Of a stretch of 64,000 nt of DNA, positions 58,086-64,000 are shown in pieces. Positions within the stretch are counted from its first letter, which is position 1, and every line of letters begins with the position of its first letter. The notes beneath the pieces are model-generated. The model was not told the DNA's origin, did no database searches, and saw only the letters and a list, made by a program, of their open reading frames with translations. The translations under genes and the position numbers were made by a program. This DNA is from Linepithema humile (lineage: Eukaryota; Arthropoda; Insecta; Hymenoptera; Formicidae): NCBI RefSeq assembly GCF_040581485.1, contig NC_090135.1, positions 5,821,001 to 5,885,000 of the forward strand, given 5' to 3'.

Positions 58086-61000
58086 ATGAATATAATATTC
58101 CGAAAGCTTTTAACAAATGGCGAAATAATGTTAATCGCTACAATAGCAATTTGCACTGCTATCAATACCGAAAATGACACTACAGGTCGTTACCATTTAC
58201 CAGATTACATAATACCATTGCATTATAATGTCAATATAAAATTTGACTACAAAATAAATTATGTTATTGGTAAATGTAGCATACTTATACATATTACTCG
58301 TGAAACAAAAAATATATCTATGCATCTAGTGACTTTTGCTGTAATAAAAATTGTTTTGTATGACACCCATCATAGTAAAAAAGTTTACGTTCCAAAATAT
58401 TTATTTAATAATGAATTAAATATGTTTATGATCCATTTTACCAAGGACCCAAAATTTCCAAAATATTTACCGGCTGGTATATACACTCTAATACTGACAT
58501 ATATGCGTGACATAAAAAATAACGAAAAACACTTTTATAAATCTTTATACTCAAATAGAAAACTGGACAACAAACTGTAAGTTAAAAAAAATACTTTAAT
58601 AAAAATTATATTATAAAGCTTATTTTCGTTAATATTCTTTGCAAAATATATTTATTAAGTACATTCATAAACCAGATGACATTCCGAAAATTGCGTATTA
58701 CTTAAAATAGTCATAATAGCACTCAAATGAATGTATCACTGCACTTCAAATTTGTCGATTTTATGATGTAGAAATATCTGTCAAATTGGTACATTCTGTA
58801 CAATGTTGAACTATGATTCAATTTTTCTAAAACCCAATATTTTTTAGTCTATCCTTAGTTGATCCTTAAGAATAATTATATTCAAAATTTTATAAATACT
58901 ATATTGTTAAAATATGACAGGTTAAATGCGACAGGTGTTGATGTAAAGACTGCTCGACAACTATTTCCATGCTGGGACAAGAGAACATTCAATGCGACCT
59001 ATAAAATTTCCATCAAGCATCATAAAAATTACACAGCTTTATCAAATATGCCTATACAAACAACAGAAAATGACAAACATGACATGATGTGGACACATTT
59101 TGAGAAATCACCTTCTATGTCGATTCAACATTTAAAAGTTGTGATAATCACATCCACTAATATTTCTACTTCGGTTGAAAATGTCACATTTTGGAGTACA
59201 AGAAATGTAACAAACCATTTAAAATTTGCAATATGTATTGCACAACAAGTCCTGCACTTTTTGAAACATGAAAATAATATAGAAAAAATAACAAAAATAG
59301 ATTATATTGTACTTTGGGATACTCAAAAGGATATCACTGAGCCATGGACACTAATTTTACAAAGGTAATATTCAAAACTAAAATGAATTAATCAAAAATT
59401 ATTATTAAATAAAAGATATAAAACCATCAAATAATAAAATTTTAAAACTGGAAAATATTCATATTTTTATATCAATATATATAAATTAGGAAATAGTCAA
59501 AATCTATACAATTTTATTTGCGTCACATTAAGCAGATATCATTACCTTTAGTTCAGATTAGAAATTGAAATAATCATTCTTTACGTGAAATCAGACTTTA
59601 GTGTAGCTTTAGATTTAGAAACATGAAAAATAACTGTGTGTGTTTTAAGTTGTACGAATAAAATGACTGCTATAAAATCTCTTATTATATCAGTTATTTT
59701 GTCGAAACTCATCTGAGTTTTTGTGTTCCAAATTCTAATGTTCTTTTTCATCCATGAAATTACTTATACAAAATGTACAAAATATCTTTTTTCCAGTTTT
59801 TGAAATAAAGTCTGTATGTAACTGTTAAGAAAACAGTTATTATTACGTCGTTTTAATGGCAAAATAAGTTACATTATTAAATCTTGAATACCAACTATCT
59901 CAAAATTGTCAAAAGTTACTTTATTTCTATTTGTTATGAGATTAAGTACAAAAAATCTTAAATACATTTTTGCAAACAATTTAAAAAAACTTCTTAATGG
60001 CTTTGTAATAATTTGATACATCTACAATATAAAGACTTAATAAATTGTTTAATTACAGCAATCATTGTCCATGAATTTTTCATATTTAAAATCATTTTTC
60101 AGAGAAGCTGATATTCATGTCGAAGACTTAGATTCCGTTGGGTATAAATTGAAAGTGGCACGTCTTATAACAAATCATATAGTATCTCTTTGGTATAATG
60201 ATGTGTTGCTATGGTCGAAAACAGGTTTCGCTACATTGCTTGCAACGTACATCTTATATCAGGTATATCTTATATCACGTTGTTTTAAATTCTTATAACT
60301 GATATACATTTGGTAATCATTTAGATTTACATAAACAGTTACAATCGTCTTGACTTTGATATACGTTACCAACGCCAATTGTTCTGACATTGAGTAAAAA
60401 GAAAAAAGTTTTCGTCACTCGTTATTTATTTATTTATTATTTTATTTATTAAAAAGTTATTAACATAAAAAGTTTACGGAATGAGACGTAATTTTATGAC
60501 ACCAACTATATCAATATAATAAACTCTTACTGTTAGCAGATTTATTTATTTAAACATAATAAATTAAACGCGTGGCGGAAAAGGAGCTTTGCCTTTCTCT
60601 TTCTGCACCCTCAAGAAAGTCTTATCCCCTATACAATCTCTATATTTTTCTGAGAAGAATTGAGCTCGGAGCCTCTTTCCCTCTTATATCTTCGCACTTG
60701 TTTGTAATAATTATTCCCGCATCCTGTAAAACAAGTGACGATGATTTATAATTTGTATATATGTATGCATAGATGTTACTTTTTGAGACCGAGGGCACAT
60801 AATTTTTTATGTTGCATTTGATACAAATATATGATTAGATTTTCATTATTGTCAAATAAAGAAATTCATGTAGCAACATATGACGTTATGAATTTGTAAC
60901 AGAAACTGCGTACTTTATATTATTCTTATAACACAAGTAAAAAAAAAAAGATTTCCTACATGATGACAACATATAACCTTTTCTCAATACTCCAGAGCAG

Positions 61001-62341
61001 GAAAAATTATAGGAATATTTATTTTAAATACTAATTTTAATTGTTAATAACTTTTTATATTGTTCAAAGCTTTTAATCATAAAGTGACGACTAAATACAT
61101 ACATCAATTTTCCAATAAGTAAATAAATCTGTTAAGCGTTTGTTCTGTTTGACATACATGAATATTAACAAATTGCGTTGTATTCATTAAATTTCTTTCT
61201 TTAATAACTATGTAATAAATAATACATTTCATGATAAAAATCAAAAGTTTATTTGCAACAATCAACGGTGATGTATTGTTTCAAATACAATATTTTGACT
61301 AAATATTTATTTCATTACTTTAAACTTTTCAGATTCCTACGAATTATGACATAATAAATTTATTTATCACCGAAACACAACGGGAATCTTTTCTCTTTGA
61401 TACTGCTTCGGATGCAATCAAAACGAATTCACTTAGCTATCATCTAAATCATGTGAAACGTAAGTTAGCAAAATATATCTAAAAGTCTAGAAATGGTTAA
61501 AGTAAATATAATTAAATAATACTGTTGAATAATATGCAAATTTTTAAATTTTATAAAAGAAAATAAAAATTTGAACTACACACAATGTTACGAAATAGAT
61601 TACAGTCTGCCTCGTTGCTAAGAAATTGAAGTACCCAGCTATATTAATTGTAAAATTACCTGCATAAATTTATTTTGTTTGATTTTAATTATGTTGCTTG
61701 TTTAATTGATTGGTTGTGTTTTGGTTTTCTTTGAGAATATCTTGTCCATCCCTCGACGGATAAACTCGAGCATATATATGTACGTTTAATTGTGTAAGGA
61801 TGTCAACAAACGGGAGACATTACCATATTTGGTTATTATATCGAGCTGTCAGCCCGTATTGGTTCCAATACAACAATGTGAAACAAGTCTGTGTAATTTC
61901 GAATCTTTCGTGCAATCTCTTTGCCGATACTGACGACAGTCGCGCCAAAATTGTCAAATCGATAGAAAAGCCGAAAGGTTGAATACCAATAAATTGTTCT
62001 GGCACGTTGAACTCAAAACGAATAAATTTGAAAACACTGTTCAGTTAAACAAAACGCACGTTATCATATATCGATGTCCCTCTGACAGTTACCAGCAATC
62101 TTAACATACAAAATCTCATTTATGTCTTTAACACACAAATTAAAGTACAATGTACTGACATTCATAAATTTCATTATAAAAAAAATATATCTTAACTTTT
62201 AAAAAATATGTATTTCAAAGTACTTAATAAGCACATTTTAATTTTAATTGTTTCAGCATCCAATATATGGCGCATGTTACACCGTTTGATAACTCCTGAT
62301 ATGTTTTGGACTGGAATCCGCACATATGTTAATAACAAACA
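58086..62341 (+). CDS. M1 aminopeptidase-like gene 3, 5' half, predicted pseudoenzyme (continues beyond the window)
   Basis: Exons 58086-58576, 58921-59364, 60103-60262, 61333-61459 and 62257-62341 have the same phases as gene 2, and all are open. Landmarks: signal peptide, YHLPDYIIPLHYNVNI, TARQLFPCWDKRTF, LSNMPIQTTE and WRMLHRLITPDMFWTGI. Active-site loss again: ITEPWTL for GAMENWG, NHIVS for the HEXXH stretch, SKTGFA for NEGFA, and the catalytic-Tyr segment is missing. One codon is gained in exon 2 relative to gene 2. The following intron runs to the window end and aligns with intron 5 of gene 2, so the rest should lie just downstream. Confidence 0.85.
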
Positions 62342-62448
62342 GTAAGTAATATTTATTTATCTCTTTTGCTAGATAATTATAACGTAAATTGGATATTGGA
62401 GAAAGGAGACGTATTTAAAATTCTACTATCCAAAAGTATAAATATAAA

Positions 62449-62675
62449 AGCATTAAGAACTGTCGCAGGATGTTAGTTACTTTCTTCCCAATAATTCCTA
62501 TCGGTACATTATGATTTTCAATATGTGAGAACAATGTACTTAAGTTTTCGTACACTTTAAGTATCTCGATCTGAGATCGGTGTACAATTTAACTGTCTCA
62601 TGTAGATTAATTAATTAAATTCTTTAAGCAAAATTAAAAATTTCGTACTAACATCCTGCAACGGCTCTTAATGCT
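62449..62675. mobile_element. MITE in intron 5 of gene 3 only
   Basis: The ends are AGCATTAAGAACTGTCGCAGG and, inverted, AGCATTAAGAGCCGTTGCAGG. The gene 2 counterpart near 46465 lacks it. The core is shared with 1390-1580 in the opposite orientation. Local duplications (TTAATTATAAACTCCTTT) follow to about 62805. Confidence 0.8.
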
Positions 62676-64000
62676 CTTCTATTATATTATTTGATAGTTA
62701 TCATATGAGCCTTTCCATTAGAAATGTTATTAACTCCTTTAATTATAAACTCCTTTTCATTATAAGTGTTATTAACTTCTTTAATTATAAACTCCTTTAA
62801 ACCTATCTTAAGAAGTTATCTTAAATCTTTAAAACTGTAAACAACATAACGTTGATTTTCAAAAAAAGACATCAAAACTGATATATTTTGTTTTTGTAAA
62901 TTATCTCTTAGCTAAAAACACAAAATAAAAATTTATACACTAGATACTGTTCTCTATTAAACGGTCTTATACTTTTAACATTATTGTTTCAAATTTTTAA
63001 GAAATTAACGTTTCTCGAAACACACGAAAAGAAAGCCCGAAAAAATTGAGTTCTAAAACTAACGAATCTACTGAAAATTATAGAACTAATTAGAAATATA
63101 AAAATGTACTGCTGTAAATTATTTAATAATGTATTAAGTTGTTTAATATTACAAATTGATTCCAAATTTTTTTTATTACAATACATAAGAAATATGTAAC
63201 GTCCTTAATACATTAATAATATAATAATGCCATTTACTTTTTGTGTACAAAGCATTTATACAAAACTAGATAGATATAATTTAATTCTTTGTTTTTAAAA
63301 TGGAATTTATGTATGTCAATTTATATACATTTACGTATCAATAAATCGCCCACTGTAGAGTATGACGGTTTTCGATACATCCTAATAAAATCCTCCAAAT
63401 CGTACCGTGAGAAAAGCAATAAAAACGAAAGCAAAAGTAAAAAGACTTTTAGAAAGCTACACAAGCATGTAAAATAACTTGATATTATAAAAAAATATAA
63501 TTGTTATTTAGATTAAAAAATTATGCAAAAATGTTATAGAAACAGAGATTTCGGACTTAAAGAATTTGATACAAGCTGATGTAGTATATAAATAAACAAG
63601 GAATATGTACAAACTATGGATTTTTAATAAATTAACTAATTGAACACATCACGTTTATATTATTTAAATTTGTTGTAATAAAACGTAACTTTTCAATTCT
63701 GAGAAATATGTTACTTTAGGAGGCCTATATCAATTTTGATGCCCCCACTATTCCCTCTTTCGCTCTATCAGTCTATCTATTTATTGATCTATCTATCTTC
63801 TAAAATCAAAATACTATTATTTTTATTTATGTAAACCGAAATTGATTTTTGAAGTTCTATCCAATTGACTTTCACAGTCCTTTGAAAACTAATATTTAAC
63901 ATATACATATACAGATAAAGAAACTTTTATTCTTTATATTATAGTCAAAATTTATTAATATAATTATAAGTTCAGGTTATATAAAATATAACTGAAAATG

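Larger units (their letters stand above)
32058..64000 (+). repeat. Tandem segmental duplication carrying M1-like genes
   Basis: The sequence from about 32058 restarts at about 48740 and again at about 63899, so the repeat is about 16.7 and 15.2 kb long including copy-specific insertions. Exons, introns and intergenic sequence all align, with substitutions throughout. The copies are therefore clearly diverged and not an assembly echo. Confidence 0.85.

Overview
The window looks like a piece of an insect nuclear genome, most likely a hymenopteran such as an ant (inference). It is AT-rich, its genes carry GT-AG introns, and it is packed with transposable elements: Tc1/mariner, hAT, PIF/Harbinger, a long-TIR element with a 9-bp target duplication, an errantivirus-type LTR element, foldbacks and MITEs. 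Nothing bacterial is visible.

Left part (1-10 kb). The last two exons of an unidentified gene with a Gln-rich stretch and an RGG/GW tail run into the window (1-462). From 2.5 to 8.1 kb, on the minus strand, lies a five-exon gene whose last exon encodes a protein-primed family-B DNA polymerase of the Polinton/Maverick/adintovirus type. Its four small upstream exons splice in frame into the polymerase exon. The polymerase is broken by two frame changes and a loss around motif B. An alternative short last exon would give an acidic protein without the polymerase. Divergently transcribed at 8.8-9.7 kb is a small gene with weak resemblance to PC4-type ssDNA-binding proteins, followed by an overlapping frame with no ATG.

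Repeat part (9.9-31.8 kb). This holds tandem promoter-like repeats (9.9-10.6) and a second tandem array (10.8-11.2). A 2.8-kb foldback (11.9-14.7) encloses a palindromic mariner MITE, and a 1.2-kb near-perfect inverted repeat follows (15.2-16.4). A GC-rich stretch at 16.44-17.2 carries at least ten perfect hairpins, next to a tRNA-like SINE with a 15-bp direct repeat. Then come a broken Harbinger transposase (17.8-19.1), a 2.8-kb mariner-type element with 0.6-kb TIRs (19.48-22.25), a 45-bp minisatellite (22.7-23.45), a 1-kb foldback (23.5-24.5), and a long-TIR DNA element with a 9-bp target duplication (24.9-31.8). An errantivirus-like element with two matching 451-bp LTRs is inserted in the last; it keeps RNase H, integrase and an env frame but has lost gag, protease and the RT core.

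Right part (32-64 kb). A tandem array of M1 aminopeptidase-like genes on the plus strand has a period of about 15-17 kb: the 3' half of gene 1, all of gene 2 (11 coding exons, 883 codons, all splice phases agree) and the 5' half of gene 3. The fold landmarks of M1 peptidases are kept, but in genes 2 and 3 the GAMEN motif, the HEXXH zinc site, the third zinc ligand and the catalytic-Tyr segment are missing. They read as secreted pseudoenzymes kept as open genes. Because the repeats align, several transposon insertions present in one copy and absent in the next can be mapped to the base with their target duplications. Two families of hammerhead-ribozyme-like motifs lie in these insertions.
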